NCBI GenBank assembly: GCA_014898415.1
Contig: RCTD01000009.1
Location: forward strand, 1,426,001 to 1,490,000
Source: Stromatinia cepivora
Taxonomy: Eukaryota > Ascomycota > Leotiomycetes > Helotiales > Sclerotiniaceae
Length of the DNA stretch: 64,000 nt
Direction of reading: 5' to 3'
A program made the position numbers and the translations under genes. Positions 46,053 through 58,972 of this stretch are shown piece after piece. Each line of letters begins with the position of its first letter. Position 1 is the stretch's first letter. Under the pieces are notes generated by a model, which did not search any database, was not told the origin of the DNA, and was given only the letters and a program-made list of their open reading frames with translations.

Positions 46053-47201
46053 ATGGAGGATGACGATCTCCCGCCCCGTGCAGGGGAAGCAATGCCTTCC
46101 CGTCCAGCTCGCCCAGCTCTCAACCGCCGTAATGCCCAGAATCAGGTTCCTCTAACTGTTGAAGCGCAAGCTACTCGGGCTGGTGGGGCTGGTGGGGCTC
46201 AACTACATCATCCGGACGCTAATTCTGATGAAGCTCGTGAGGTTGCTCAAGCTTCTAGTTCTGGATTAGCTGCTATGGATGCAAGCATTGAGCATGAAAG
46301 CCTTACTCTGGACTCCATGCATGCTCACCATCACCGATTTTGTTGTGTTCTTCAAGCTCCCGAGGCTACTCAGGCTGATCAGGCTAGAGCAGTTGGCCAA
46401 GCTACTCAAGCTCTCCAGGATGCTGAAGTTGATGAGGAGACTCTAATCGCAGAGCAAAATGCTCTGACTGCTGTGCAGAAGCAATATCTCCAGCGGTATC
46501 AAGAGAGTCGAGCTGCCGAGGCTGCTCAAGCTCCTGAGGTCTCTCAAACTTCTGAATCTGATATTGCTGCTGTGATTGCTCGAATTAGGCTGGAACAGGC
46601 TGCTGTGGATTCTCTGCCTTCCCACGTGAGACGCACCAGGTCTGAGGAGTTGGCTTGGACCCATCGCCATTTGGCCCGCGGATATTTGAGCCAATGCCAT
46701 CGTGACGTCCCCCCGGGCCCCCAGGCTTTGGATCCCGAAAGTACGGTCGCTGATATTGACAATGCACGAGTTAATTGGGCTGCGCAGGATGCCCAGGCTT
46801 CATTCGCGAGCAGCAGCTCGAGTACCATGCGTTCGGATACTCCGCGACCAACCTTCGCACAAATTTACTGGTCGGTTCATAACAGGCAAGAACTCAACGG
46901 CTTGAACCCTTCCGCAGCCCCTTTCACTCCTCGTGCTCAACTCGCCGTCAATCTTCCCGCATCAATTCAAGAAAAAGAAGAAGAATTAGGACAGGGTTAC
47001 GAAATCATCAACATTGAAAACCCATCAGCTGAAAACGGAAAGGGTGAATTTGGCGTGGACTCCTTAGAGGTGAGCATTGACAATGTAGAATTAATGTCTT
47101 TTTGCTTTGAAGACCAGCGCTTTGTCTCTGTATTTCACACTTCCACAATATTAGTCCCATATCATGTCCTATCCTACCCCGTCCATTGTATTTTCTTTTG
47201 A
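46053..47201 (+). CDS. Orphan Ala/Gln/Glu-rich protein, unknown function
   Basis: 382 aa open frame, strongly biased to Ala, Gln, Glu and Ser. Residues about 100-200 look like an alpha-helical or coiled-coil region (repeated EA.QA, QDAEVDEETLIAEQNAL). There is no signal peptide, membrane segment or catalytic motif. The codon pattern and length support real coding up to about 47073 (ending GEFGVDSLE). There a GTGAGC donor occurs and the remaining 42 residues change character (hydrophobic and cysteine-rich), so the C-terminus may really be spliced, possibly to an acceptor near 47226 followed at once by a stop. I do not recognise the family; it could be lineage-specific. Confidence 0.6.
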   Translation: MEDDDLPPRAGEAMPSRPARPALNRRNAQNQVPLTVEAQATRAGGAGGAQLHHPDANSDEAREVAQASSSGLAAMDASIEHESLTLDSMHAHHHRFCCVLQAPEATQADQARAVGQATQALQDAEVDEETLIAEQNALTAVQKQYLQRYQESRAAEAAQAPEVSQTSESDIAAVIARIRLEQAAVDSLPSHVRRTRSEELAWTHRHLARGYLSQCHRDVPPGPQALDPESTVADIDNARVNWAAQDAQASFASSSSSTMRSDTPRPTFAQIYWSVHNRQELNGLNPSAAPFTPRAQLAVNLPASIQEKEEELGQGYEIINIENPSAENGKGEFGVDSLEVSIDNVELMSFCFEDQRFVSVFHTSTILVPYHVLSYPVHCIFF

Positions 47202-47845
47202 TTCTTTTCTCATTCTCTTGAATGAAGGAATGACAAACGAGTGAGCATCCTCCAACACTTATAAACCCTCGTACCCGTCCTTGCCTATCCTACGCATCAG
47301 CTTGTAAATTGCTATCTTTTACCACAATCCCATGTGCTCAATTTTGAGACCGATTTTCTCTACTAATATAACAGATACCGCACCAATCTTGGAAAGTCCC
47401 AAATTTGGTAAGGTCATACAATTACCAGGAAGTTCCCGATCATTGTCACCCACTACACCTTGTGATTTCCTAAAAATCTAATCCAATTGGAAGCCTCCAA
47501 TCAGAAATTATGCAATGGACAATCCGTTTGTTTAAATTTGTTCTTGTCGTTTAGAAAGTTCCACACCTTCATAACACAATACAATAAAAATATCAGAGTT
47601 TTCCCCATTTATTTTCGCTAATTATACTGTGTTATTTTCAAACAATCGGGAGTACGATGATCACAGAAAGATTGAATCAATGCCAAACTAATTTAGCTCC
47701 TGTTTGTTGTTTATGGTCCTCATAGTCATCGTCATTGTCGTTGTTGTTTGATTGTTAAAAAGATATATTATTGTTATCGCTTCTCATCTCGTTGCCTTTT
47801 GTTTCCATAATAAATCACTATATTCTTCTGAAGCTCATAAAAATC
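47202..47845. other. Intergenic
   Basis: AT-leaning sequence with no gene that I can support. Confidence 0.5.
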
Positions 47846-48253
47846 ACAGAATACCACCATCGCCGAGTCCAGCACCAGTGCCGCCACTGCAAATGCCACC
47901 GAGTCCAGCTATGATCACTCCTGGTTTGAAAAGATGGTAAGAACAACTATTCCGTACTTTGTCTTGCACTCCATATCCACTCAGGTATCCAATACTCCGG
48001 ACTAGTATACTAGATGGGAAACCCTGTATCTCCTTCCCTCTTTCCCAGTGTTGATGTAAAGAACGGGGAACAAAAGCTAACAAAACAAAATTGCAGGTCG
48101 ATCAAATCGTTAGGGATGATGAAGATGACGATGACGATACCGCCATCGCCTCACACCCCACCTCCTAAAAGGGAAATAGTCAACAGGAAAAAGTCAATTA
48201 TGATATCGAAAGCCTTCGCAGTATTTAAAAAACGGACGACTCTCGACTTCTAG
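47846..48253 (+). CDS. Possible small spliced Pro/Lys-rich coding region
   Basis: A frame rich in Pro and Ser (IPPSPSPAPVPPLQMPPSP) reads to GLKRW at 47938, where GTAAGA and a later TTGCAG (48091-48096) form a plausible intron. The second part continues in frame (SIKSLGMM...IPPSPHTPPPKRE...FKKRTTLDF) to a stop at 48251-48253. The recurrence of IPPSP on both sides of the intron supports a real protein. No in-frame ATG was found before residue ~48 of the open stretch, so an upstream exon is missing or the call is false. Function unknown. Confidence 0.3.
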
Positions 48254-49836
48254 ATTTTGGGTGAGCAGAAGCTTTGTCCTGTTTTTTTTCGCGCGTGCAT
48301 TATGACAGTAGTAGTTGGTTCTCGCACCTTTCCTCCTCATCTGGGAAGGGATAGCGTGTTTCCTTATTCTACGAGACTGTCTCGACGCTCGTTATTATCT
48401 TGGAGATTTGGAAATGGAGGGTTGTAATGGAAGATGACCTGTGGGAACATTTAAGGTTTTAATATTACTCCTGTATAATATGTATACTACTGTACACTAT
48501 CATCATACACTCCATAATTTCTAATATAACAAGAACTGTTTCAACTTTTAAAGCATGAGGATACGATGTAGGATTTCGGCATGTGATGTGATGGAATAGA
48601 AATTGTTATATGGGATGATATTGAAAGAGAACCTACGTAATTGCTTGATGCACTCTCCTCTCCTCCAATCCAGTTCCTTTTCCCTCGCTTCTTTCTTTTC
48701 TTCTCCCCCTTCTCTTCAATTAACTTCCTCACTCATTCTAGTTCTCCATACCCAGCTCTTCTCTCCTTTTTTTATCTAACAGAAATATAAACTTTCTTCA
48801 CTGCACATCTCACCCCCCCTTTTTTTTGCAGTGTCACTCTTCCTAACACTATAGGCTGGCTACAAATTCTATCCCCACTTCCCATCTCTCAGTCGATTCC
48901 TAGATCGCTACTAACAATCTGCCTGCTTTATTTGTAACTTCTAATTAATAAAGAATATCTTTGCTGAAAACCTTTATTTATATTTTTTTTATATACCTTC
49001 TCATATATACCTCCTCCTCATACCTCTCACATACCCTTTTCAATACAAGCCCACTCATCAATGTCACCACCTCAGATCAACCTCTCACCGCATAAAACTA
49101 TCTCCTATTCGTCCATTACCCCTATCCTCAATTCATCATCTTTCTCCAACGCCCTCCTTTACTCTATCTTTCCCAAACTTATTCTTTTCCCATCTCTTAT
49201 ATTTAATCATCAAAATTTCTCTTATACCCCCCATACCTCTTATAAATCCATCCAATCCAACCCAACCCAATCCAACCCAACCACACCCCACCTATCCACC
49301 CCTCCATCTTCTACCCACCAACCTATAAAAAATTCCATAGAATTTCTCAATTTCTCAATTTTCATCCCCAATTCCTAGTTTCTCTTCAATATAAAAGATT
49401 GAGGCCCTAATTAAATATTCATCTAAATCTTTCATCGAAATCAAATCAAATCAAATCAAATCATCCATCTAAATCTTCTATACAAATACTTTACAAATCC
49501 CAAACCGCGACTTATATATACGCATACATACGATATTTACATTCATACTACACTACCTATCTAAGTTTTTTATATCTGATCCCATCATCCTCATCATCAT
49601 TTCAAGTCATGATTTCATGATTTCGTTGATACGGTCCATCATACCAACAATTCATACCATATAAGAAAAAATCCTGCTTATCCGCCAGATAACCATGCTA
49701 TTCCATTTATTTCAATCCATTCCATTCCATTGCATTCCACCTGCCTGCATGCATTTCCCAATTACCCAAAAATCACCCATCAATCATCATCCATCACAAT
49801 CACAATCCACACTTATTCTTCCTCAACAATTGACGC
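48254..49836. other. Intergenic, repeat-rich
   Basis: No gene. Pyrimidine-rich stretches (about 48650-48830), CCAACCCAAT repeats near 49250-49290 and AATCAAATCA repeats near 49440. It lies downstream of KAP114. Confidence 0.55.
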
Positions 49837-52800
49837 TCAAGCCCCCTGAGCCAATTCCTGCAACTTAACCTTCTCCTCATCCGTTAACGCATTATATAAC
49901 TCATTAAATCCACCCACATTCTCCCTTCCAGCCTTAACAAAGAATTCCGTCAAATAAGCTTGAGTCTCATCATCTCTATTGCGTCCAAAACCACCTCTTC
50001 CCTCTCCAAAAGCCATCAAATCCTGTTTTGTGGACGATAATCCTAAATCTAGGACATTTGGTACATCTTCCCATGAATCATCATCACCATCTTCATCCGC
50101 GAATTCCGCTGCTGCTGCTGCCGTTGCTGCATTTTGAAGCCCTGATGCCGAGAGAAGTTCTTCGATGAGGACTTTAATGATTTTTAAGGAGGCAGGAATG
50201 ATGGTATATTGGTCGGGGTCTGGTCGGCGTGTTAGTTGTGGTGCGGGCGCAAAGTATAGACCGTCCTTACTGAGCTTAGCCTTGGATCGAGTCATGATCC
50301 GATTGCTGGTTGGAATGATTAAATCACCCTTAACCATTGTTTGAGCCACACGCTGATCGTTGAGACGGAAGATTTTTGAGAGCGCGATGACACTATTTTT
50401 GATTAGTTCCTGATGATAATTAAATCTATGAGGGGGAATAGAATTGGAAACAAACTTTTGTCTAATCTCATCATATCCTGCAAAATTGACAGAATGTTCC
50501 AACCACTTGCTTAATACCACTTGCAAGCCACTTTGACCATTAATCTGAATTTGATTCAAGAATTCGACAACATCATGTGCTCCAACTAAAGATAAGCGAG
50601 CAAAGACCAAAATCAAAGATTGGATGAAAGGAGCAGCTTCAGCAGTAGCTAGACGTGTAGCAACAGCTCTTAAAAGTTGTTCCAAATATGGACCAAGACG
50701 TTCTTGACCAGCTTTCTCAACAAGTTCAGCTGCTAGACCTCCAACTTCTGATGCTGCATTATCTTCCATAGTAGGACCAAGTAATCTATCAATAATTATT
50801 AGGCAAACTTCCAAACCTGATCTATTACTCTCATCATTCCAAGCGAAGACTTGTTGATGATCATGCATAAGCATATACTTGACTGTCTCAACACCTGGTC
50901 GTAAAATTCCACCTTCGGTGGTTGTCATTAAAAGTCGATTTAACTTAGGTAATGCTGCAGCAACGTATCCAGGGGGTAACGGCTCCGACCCATTCTCGGT
51001 AAGGAGTGCAAGTAATTCTGTGGCAAGCTAATGATAGGTCAGCACCGAGCATTTATACTGAAAGAAATATATTATCTTACCTCAACCAAAGGATCATCAT
51101 CAGTCATAACTCCCACATCGAAAGCACCCGTTAATGAAGGCAAAACTTTAGTACATAAAGCTGTGTAACCCTCTCCACCAGCAAATGATGTAACAATATC
51201 CTCAAATGTTTCAGTGACCAACATAGTCAATTGAAAATTTGAAGCACCATGCTTTGCGAGAATGAACAAAAGATCCATAGCTCCTCCTTCAATTGAAAGT
51301 GTAATTCTTGTATCCATTTGAATTGTAGATCTCAAAGATTCCACCAATGTGACAAGAAGATCATCTGCAACTTCAAGCTCCGTAAGATCTTTCGAGTAAA
51401 GGAATTCGGATATAGAAGAAAGAATCGTGAGCTGGTGATCAGCAGGTACAGTATGAGCTTTAATGAACCCTTGTAAGGATTTTATACAAGAAACTTTAAC
51501 AACTTCCGCTTCGTCCCTATTGACAGCACTAACGGTGCGGTCAAGTAATGCAAGAGCTACATTAGGTAAACTTTGTACAAGATTACCAGCAACCAAATAT
51601 CCTCTAGCTCGTAATAAAGGTTCTTCTTCTCTGTTGATAGAATAATCGATAAAAGGTAAGAAAGCTCCGGAAATTTCTGGGTTAATATCTTTTTCGACAT
51701 CCAAGAAATCGTTCGTAAGTTGAGTAAGAAGGAATAAAACTGCCTCTCTGATTCTCCATGTCGCGGCGTCCGATGAAAATATCATTTGAGTGTATGCTAA
51801 TAAACCTTCAAAAGCACCATGAGATAACCACTCGCCAAGTTTGATCAAGAGGTCTCCACAAGCCATTCTGAGTGTGTATTGTGTGGTAACGGATGTTTCC
51901 TCTGCCAAAAACAAATTGACATCAATATCCCATAACTCCTCTTCTTCCTTGGGAATTTGCGCATAATTTACAGCAAGCTTCATAACATCAACAACCCAAG
52001 GGGTAGTAGCCACGCTAGAATTTGCATGCAATTGAGCCTCAAGTTCTTTCTGTACCGGTGGAGCCCTCAAACAAGATTGTAAAAAGTCGAGTTCTTCCAA
52101 TACCAAGAAATCCAAAGTATATGGCAAATTATCCGCATCCTCCATACGACCTTGCATATCATTATCGACATACATCTCTTGATGTAAACTTTGTACAGTT
52201 GTTAATTCTTCCCAAGTAGCACTGAACAAAACTGGACTTTGTGGAAGTAATAATGCTGGGAAAACCGATTTAATCTTCATCAAAGTCTTAACAACCTGTA
52301 ATTTTAATGCAATTACTCCACGCCATTGTTGGTCGACTGGCCCATCCTCTTCTCCATCTTTTGGTGGTGCAGGTAAAGGTTGCTTCATAATAGCCAAGAA
52401 GTATGGTGACCAAGATACCAAGACCTCCTCTGCAAACGCTTTAACCTCTGTTCCATGTTCGTCCTTGACCATATCCATAATATCAAAAGTTCCTCTGAAA
52501 ACCGATACTGCCAATGCTCGTAACGATCCTTTGCGCGCATCATTAATTGCTACACCATAAACTGTATTGACGATATCTCGTGCGACGGAAAAGAATTGAT
52601 CTTCACTCAAACTATCCTCAACAACATCTGCCAATACTTTCAATGATCCATGTAATTGTAAATCTGTACCAGTTTGAATAATATGTAGAATAGTTGGAAG
52701 GAGATCTGGCCATTGATCTGGATAATCGACATTTGCGATTTTGCTAACTACCATACTATTCACCGATTTATATATTAGCAATTGCAATTTCAACCCAACA

Positions 52801-53205
52801 TGTTCACCCCTCCATCAGCGAACCCCAAGGTACAAAGTCGAAAAGAAATTCCACAAACCTAGCTGCACCCTTAATCTTTCTTGTATCTACATCACTCGTC
52901 GCTAGCTCCAACATTCGTGCTCTGATCTCCGCTTTTGCGCCCTCCTCAATGTGAACAGTCGGCATACCATTATCATCCACCCCAGTCCAATTACCACTAA
53001 CAAAGTTCTTTAAATTTAATAGAGCCGCTTGTCGAAGTTCAGAAGCGATTGTTCCATTAGAAGCAATTAATGCAAGTGTAGAAGGAAAAGCTGGATCATT
53101 CTGAGCAGTTTGTAGATAATGTTCTGCTTGTCTGCGGGGTCCATCTGCAGATGATTGAGTATCTGCAAGTATTTGAAGAAGTTGTGCTTCGTGTGGTGAA
53201 GCCAT
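49837..53205 (-). CDS. KAP114: Importin-9 / Kap114 family nuclear import receptor
   Basis: Three exons: 53205-52859, 52755-51081 and 51027-49837; 1070 aa, typical for the family. The importin-beta N-terminal domain (residues about 20-100, with RRQAEHYLQ and LRQAALLNLKNFV) is followed by HEAT-repeat sequence (SKIANVDYPDQWPDLLPTILHII and so on). The late acidic insert (FADEDGDDDSWEDVP, near residue 980) is characteristic of Kap114 and importin-9, which carry histones H2A-H2B and TBP into the nucleus. Intron 1 (103 nt) lies exactly before the conserved SKIA..WP motif. Divergent from REV7, with about 640 bp between starts. Confidence 0.94.
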
Positions 53206-53849
53206 ATTTGATGCCGAAATTATGAAATCAAATATGAGAAATGAAAGTAAGAAGGAATAAAAGAGAAGGTATCACGAGTGATTGAGCGACAGCTTTGTTT
53301 TGTAGGATGATGAATGAGAATAATAAATTTGTGGGAGAGAGTGTTGGAATTAATTAAACTTTGTACTCGGTAGGTTGTTTTGTTTGAACGATATGATTTG
53401 ACCCCACAATAGGTTACACCAATAAATGGCGGTAATTTTTAATAAGAGGGGTGGTGCCGCACGGTGATTGATGAATGACGATTTGATTATTGATAGCTTC
53501 ATGCTAAAAAGTTTGATAAGAATACTAGGTATTTAGTAATGTTTTGTATTGGTTTTTAGGACAGATTTAAATGATTGAAAGTCGACTATACCTAGGTAGT
53601 TTCAAGTTGGTGAAATACCTACACTCACTAAGATGGAATTACGATAACTTTAATACATATACTGAACTCGACGAATACGGTCCATATCCAAAGTAAGCAA
53701 GGAAACAAATACTCGGCCATCCATCCAAGGAAAAAAGTCACTCCTTGAACAAGCTCCTCTCACTCTCTAGAAATAAAGCTCTCCAAAGCTTCGAATAAAT
53801 TCCTCAACTCCTATGATATCTTCACAACAATAATTATAATCAACTCACC
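53206..53849. promoter_or_regulatory. Divergent intergenic region between KAP114 and REV7
   Basis: Both genes start outward from this 644-bp stretch, which must hold both promoters. No specific factor site is claimed. Confidence 0.55.
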
Positions 53850-54751
53850 ATGCCACCACGTCCTCCACCTCTCAGCACCCCTCACTCCCTCCACACCCAT
53901 CTCCTCTCCTTCCTCACCCTCTCAATCCACACCATCCTCCACGCGCGCGGTCTCTACCCCAAAAATACCTTTCTCCTAACGCGCGCCTTCAATTTTCCGT
54001 ATGTGATTCTACTTCTCATCCCCTCTATACTCCCAACCTAACACATCCCAGCGTACCCCAAAACCGACACCCCCAACTCTGCGCCTACATAAATTCCTGC
54101 ATCACCTCCCTAACTCCCCACCTCCAATCCGGAAGCATTAACACCATCTCCATAGTAATCTACTCAGACACCACCCCCACCCTCGAAATCCTCGAACGCT
54201 ACATCTTCAACCTCTCCTCCTTCCCTTCTATCCCCTCCTCGGAACGCTTCACCGACTTCGAATTCCGTGGCATCAACGAAAAGAACGAAATAAAAAATAT
54301 AGACGTAGAAGAAGAATTACGTGCTACATTGAGAAAATTAGCTTATAGTGCTGAGAAATTAGAAGATTTGAAGAATCCGGAAGAATGTACGTGGGGTCTT
54401 GTGATGGAGTTGAAGGAGGATGAGAATGGGGAGGGAAATGCACCGATTGCGCATCCGCAGGTTTGGGAATCCGCGGTGCCGGAGTTGCAGGTTAGGAGGG
54501 GGGATGTGAAGGGGAAGGGGATAGCTAGGGATAGTGCGCTGGAAGCGGGGATGGCGGGGGAGAAGGAGAAGGAGAGTAGAGTTGGAAAAGCGAGGGGTGG
54601 AGTGAAGAGTACGGCGATTAGAGCTGTGGAAGTTGGGGAGTTCATTATGGAAGCTTGGATTGAAGAAGGAAAGGCGAAATTTGAGAATCAAAATCAAGGG
54701 TCCCAAGAGGAAGGTGAAGGAGATGAACATGATGAATATGAGTATGAGTGA
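53850..54751 (+). CDS. REV7: HORMA-domain protein Rev7 (MAD2B), DNA polymerase zeta subunit
   Basis: Two exons, 53850-53998 and 54052-54751; 282 aa. The HORMA N-terminus (HSLHTHLLSFLTLSIHTILHARGLYP..TFLLTRAFNFPV) is split by a 53-nt intron exactly before the conserved QNRHP motif. It continues with LCAYINSCI, ISIVIYSDT, LERYIFNLSSFP and the late GEFIMEAWIEE block. Rev7 joins Rev3 in polymerase zeta for error-prone translesion synthesis. The insert at about residues 175-235 (acidic, then Lys/Gly-rich) is larger than in yeast but common in filamentous fungi. The C-terminus is acidic (DEHDEYEYE). Assignment is by order and spacing of motifs. Confidence 0.88.
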
Positions 54752-55837
54752 TGGATAATGGAGTATGCATTGCATTATTCTTAAACCGCACAAAACCATG
54801 CGAAACGAGACGAACATTGCGAGGATACAACAATCCTCAGAAGGGTTACCCAGAATCCAACAACACATTCGACATTCAGTTCTCGAAGCAATCAAAGCCA
54901 GTCTACGAAACCATAGAGTATGAGTCCAGGCCTAGACCTCGATCTCAATCTCAATCTCGATACCAAACAAATAAGATGTGCACCCCACCCCATCGAAGAA
55001 CCAAATTATCCAATTTATACCCCAGACCAAAAAACCAACTCCACATCTCGATTTCCTTCCGGAAAAGAAAAAATCGAGAAGAGAAGAGAAGAGAAGCCCA
55101 TCTAATCCTAGGAGCCATCAAAGACCCGAGCATAAAACCGAGCAAGACTCAAAGCATCTGCCTCTCACAAATATAAATCGAAACTACGATTCCGCAGCAC
55201 CACCAACAATTTATTATCCTATACCTATACCTATACCTGTACCTATGCTCAGATCGGATGAAAAAGAGCTATTCAAATATCACTATCCATCCACCTTTGT
55301 AATATATATATTAGAATGAGAAGATGCTCGGGAGAAATGGAAATGGAAATGTAATGTAATGTAATTCGTGGTAAATATATGAATTGAATAATAATAATAA
55401 TACCTACTTATAATACCTATGCATATGCGCCGGATCCATAATGTTCGTACCCAACAAACAAGCAATCTACATACCCACCTACATACATACCTACATACCT
55501 CACACCAACCAAACCGTAAGATGAACAAAAATATAAATGGAAGGTAAAGTAAAGGAAAGGAAAGGAAATCTATGAGCTACGTATGATACGAAGACGAGGT
55601 GTAAAAGTAGTCAGCTCGCTTTCCCAAATGCGCAGCAGCAATCCAATCCATTCTAGATATCAACTTGTTACCACCCCCTCCCCTCCCCCCCAGCCCAGCA
55701 CAGAAATTCTGTGCTATATGTATATATGTATGTATGCAGATAGATGCACTCATATGAAAATCACTCTCGAGTGATGCATGTTTTCCACCCCCACCCCCAC
55801 CCCCACTCCCCCGGCCCCGAACCTCCCCCCAATCAAC
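54752..55837. other. Intergenic between REV7 and LYC1 (convergent)
   Basis: No supported gene. Short repeats (CTCAATCTCAAT-type, CCTATA, CATACCTA) and A-rich stretches only. Confidence 0.55.
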
Positions 55838-56992
55838 CTAACACCATCCATATTTTTCATTTCCCCACCACTCAAGCTCATTTACCGTTCCCCCACCCTC
55901 ACCGTACCACATCAAACTCGCTACACTTTCCTCCTCCCGTTCCACCCTCTGATGTGTCCCCTCCCCACCCAAATCCGACCTATCCAACAATTGCTCCACC
56001 AAGCGCGTCGGATTCCAAAACTGCACATCTTTCATCTTCCACTCCTGCGCTTCCATTTGCGCAAATCTAAGTACACTTTCTAATTTTTGCGCATTCTCGT
56101 CATTGTCTACTTCATCTTCTATTACCAATCTTAAGATATGGAGACAATTGCTTGAATTGGGGGAATCGATCGGGTTATAGTAGCCACGGGTCCAGTAAGC
56201 CCATACGCGGGAACCTGGGTTTGAACCAGCGATTGCGCCTTTGATTTCGGGGGCGTGCCCGAAAATAGGAGTGGACATGACGTTTTCGCGGAGGTGGTGC
56301 CATTGTATTGTTGCGTGGTCGGGGAGGAGTGCAATGTGTGTTTTGTTGTCTGAGGCGCGTTCGAGGACGCGTCGGATGTATTGGACGTCGAGGGTGCAGA
56401 GGGCGGGGATATCTTCTGATTTTAAGGGGGATGCTAGACTGGATTGTAGGGCTTTGGTATCTTTGGGTATAGGAGGGAGAGCGATATGAGAGCTGGGAAA
56501 AGGAAGCCAGCCGTGATTTGCGTAGAATTTCTTGCCAATGTCCGAGAAGAGGATTGAGGCGGGGATTTGTGAACGCCCTGGGATATTAGGATCGAGTTGC
56601 CATGTTCGGAGGATGGAACCTAGATCGGTCATCATTCTAGATGCATATCTGTGACCTCTGTTTTTGGGAGGACAAAATACACTTCCGATTGAATGAATGA
56701 TGACTTCTTCGACTTTTCCCTTCTTTGATATAAATGCTCTTTTGCGAAGGGATTCGCAGGAAGCGTAGATTTCTCTGGAGTTTGGAGGGGCATTTTTGTC
56801 AACTAAACACCAATATGTCATTCCATCATCTGATGTTAATGGGACGCTTGCGAGATATTGTTCTCGATGAAGATAATCTGATTTGGAGAGTGATTTGCCC
56901 CATTCTTCATAGTTGAGATTCCAAGTTGCTAGTTTCTCTTCTGGAGTAGGATGTGCCAGATGAAGATCTGGTGAGTTGTAATCGGGAAACAT
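55838..56992 (-). CDS. LYC1: Lysine N6-acetyltransferase LYC1-like (GNAT)
   Basis: Single exon, 384 aa. The N-terminus LHLAHPTPEEKLATWNLNYEEWGKSLS and the following YWCLVDKNAPPNSREIYASCESLRKRA match the Yarrowia LYC1 family. The acetyl-CoA loop region reads IGSVFCPPKNRGHRYASRMM, with the R/Q-x-x-G-x-G/A type signature (NRGHRYA). The later DIGKKFYANHGW motif is the GNAT motif B equivalent. LYC1 acetylates lysine as the first step of a degradative route. The C-terminus ends NELEWWGNEKYGWC, as in relatives. No intron or lesion. Confidence 0.9.
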   Translation of the reverse strand: MFPDYNSPDLHLAHPTPEEKLATWNLNYEEWGKSLSKSDYLHREQYLASVPLTSDDGMTYWCLVDKNAPPNSREIYASCESLRKRAFISKKGKVEEVIIHSIGSVFCPPKNRGHRYASRMMTDLGSILRTWQLDPNIPGRSQIPASILFSDIGKKFYANHGWLPFPSSHIALPPIPKDTKALQSSLASPLKSEDIPALCTLDVQYIRRVLERASDNKTHIALLPDHATIQWHHLRENVMSTPIFGHAPEIKGAIAGSNPGSRVWAYWTRGYYNPIDSPNSSNCLHILRLVIEDEVDNDENAQKLESVLRFAQMEAQEWKMKDVQFWNPTRLVEQLLDRSDLGGEGTHQRVEREEESVASLMWYGEGGGTVNELEWWGNEKYGWC

Positions 56993-57573
56993 GTTTGAGA
57001 GTAGCTGAAAGAATGAACAATGAAAGCTAGATTAAGAGATCCTTTGTCTTTGTGTTATCTGGCTCTTTAATAATGTTATTCTATACCCTCTATTGTGGGG
57101 CATTGAAATGAGGGGGAAGCAGGTAGTATCCCTCAACAAAAGAATACTAGGTAGATAGTACAGATTGATTGTGGGGAAAGCTCCCTCTTTGAAGGAATTC
57201 AATACCTACCTTCTAAATCGTACCTAGGTAAAATTCAAAGTCAAGCTAAAATGCAAAATACCTAGTGAAATGAGTCGAGCGATTAGCAATTGTTGAATAG
57301 ATACATATCAAATGATCATACTATCGCATGAAGCTGACTTCTTCTTAGTCAGAGCTCCTGCCTTTAAAGGTATCGATAATGCTTAATCATTTCTTGTTCG
57401 TATTTAGGAGGTTGATGGTTGGGTGGTTTGAGTGGTTGATGAAGAAAACGGTGAGATCGGGGGCCGATAATAACCGGATTTAGGATGCTTTCCACTAGAT
57501 TATCTTCGGCAGCGTATATTGGAAACAAAGAGAGATTCATTCTCTTTTTATTATTTCTTCGATACTTGGATAG

Positions 57574-57630
57574 ATGCATATGTGATTGCATATGGGATTG
57601 CATATGGGATTGCATATGGAATTGCATGCA
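57574..57630. repeat. TGATTGCATATGGGATTGCATATG short tandem repeat
   Basis: Four head-to-tail imperfect copies of GGATTGCATAT(G). The frame through it gives IAYGIAYGIAYG on the plus strand and is probably not a gene. Confidence 0.8.
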
Positions 57631-58910
57631 AGGACATCCTTATGGCCAAAGATCGAAATGGAGTTGAGTGCAATTGGGTTGGTAAGGTTATGGATAAATT
57701 GAAGTGGGTTATCTATTACCGAGATATGGCTAATGTGATGCTGTCATTACTCGTATCTTATCGATAAGAAATGATCATCATCATCATGTGAAAGATGAGA
57801 TGAAACAAATAACCTCGATAAACGATTAGGTAATGAGTGCTCTGTAGAAATTGATAAATCTCTCTTGGATAATAATATTAAATAACCGTACCGTACGTAC
57901 ATCGATCGACAAATATATCATAACATCCATATTTCATTCTCCAGACCTGAGTTTTAAGTTGGGGATCTAGATATATGTAAAGAGTACCAAATGTGAAGTG
58001 AGACTTGAGTACAACCAATGAAACGTGTTAAATGTTTTCACTGGACCGATTCAATACGATCGTGGCATCCTTCAAAGGTTGTGTTCAATTACCCAAATTC
58101 CCATGAATGAGAGATGCTAAGAAGAATTTCCCGATCAACGATACTTGTACCGTTATCGGATGTGGTATTTGGTGTGCACTGTGAAGTATGTTGTGTCTTT
58201 TTTTGGAGATAAATTACATATTGCTAGGTACATGAGAAACCATTCCAGAATAATTCCATTGGTGATGTGAGAATTAAGTGAAGGGATGATGAGTGAAGAT
58301 GAGTGATGATTATTTTATAAGTAAAGGAAGAAATTGATTTGATGATTATCTAGTAAATCTAGACCTTGATTCCATTTAAAAATGATCAAGTGATAATACT
58401 AGATAAAATAAATAGTATCTCATTTCATCAGCCCGTTCTAGAAGAATTCCGTTTGTGTACCTCTTTACCTCTTTACCTCTTGAATGTGAGGTCTTTTCCT
58501 TTAGTCTGTGCTTCATTTGACAAGGTATCAGGAGCTCTGACCAACATAAAAGTGTGGAAGAATAAAGTGGAGATGGTGAAAATAGTGGAGAGAATGGAGA
58601 AAATTGTCATATTCAACCAATGGTATTGATTTATTCTTAACATCACCAACATGCATAAACTTCCCTTTTTCCTTCCCATTTCACTCACTTCTGCCTTTGA
58701 AAAACAATACATTCTTTACTATGAATAGGAGGTAGGTACCTACCAAACCGTTGGTGATAACTTCTATTTTAATCTTTTTGGCAAGTCCAACTGTTCTATC
58801 TCATCTTCATAAAGTACTTTCCCATCACTTCAGTTCAGTACTTACTACCTGCTATTCACACCATCCATCGTTCACCAAGTTGTATAATATAAACTTAAAA
58901 TATCTACTGG

Positions 58911-58972
58911 AACATCATACATCATACATCATACATCATACATCATACATCATACATCATACACATCATACA
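58911..58972. repeat. ATCATAC heptamer microsatellite
   Basis: About eight copies of ATCATAC in tandem. Confidence 0.9.

Noticed and set aside
57519..57767. Open frame with IAYGIAYG repeats
   Set aside because: Arises from the short tandem repeat GGATTGCATAT; no other coding evidence.
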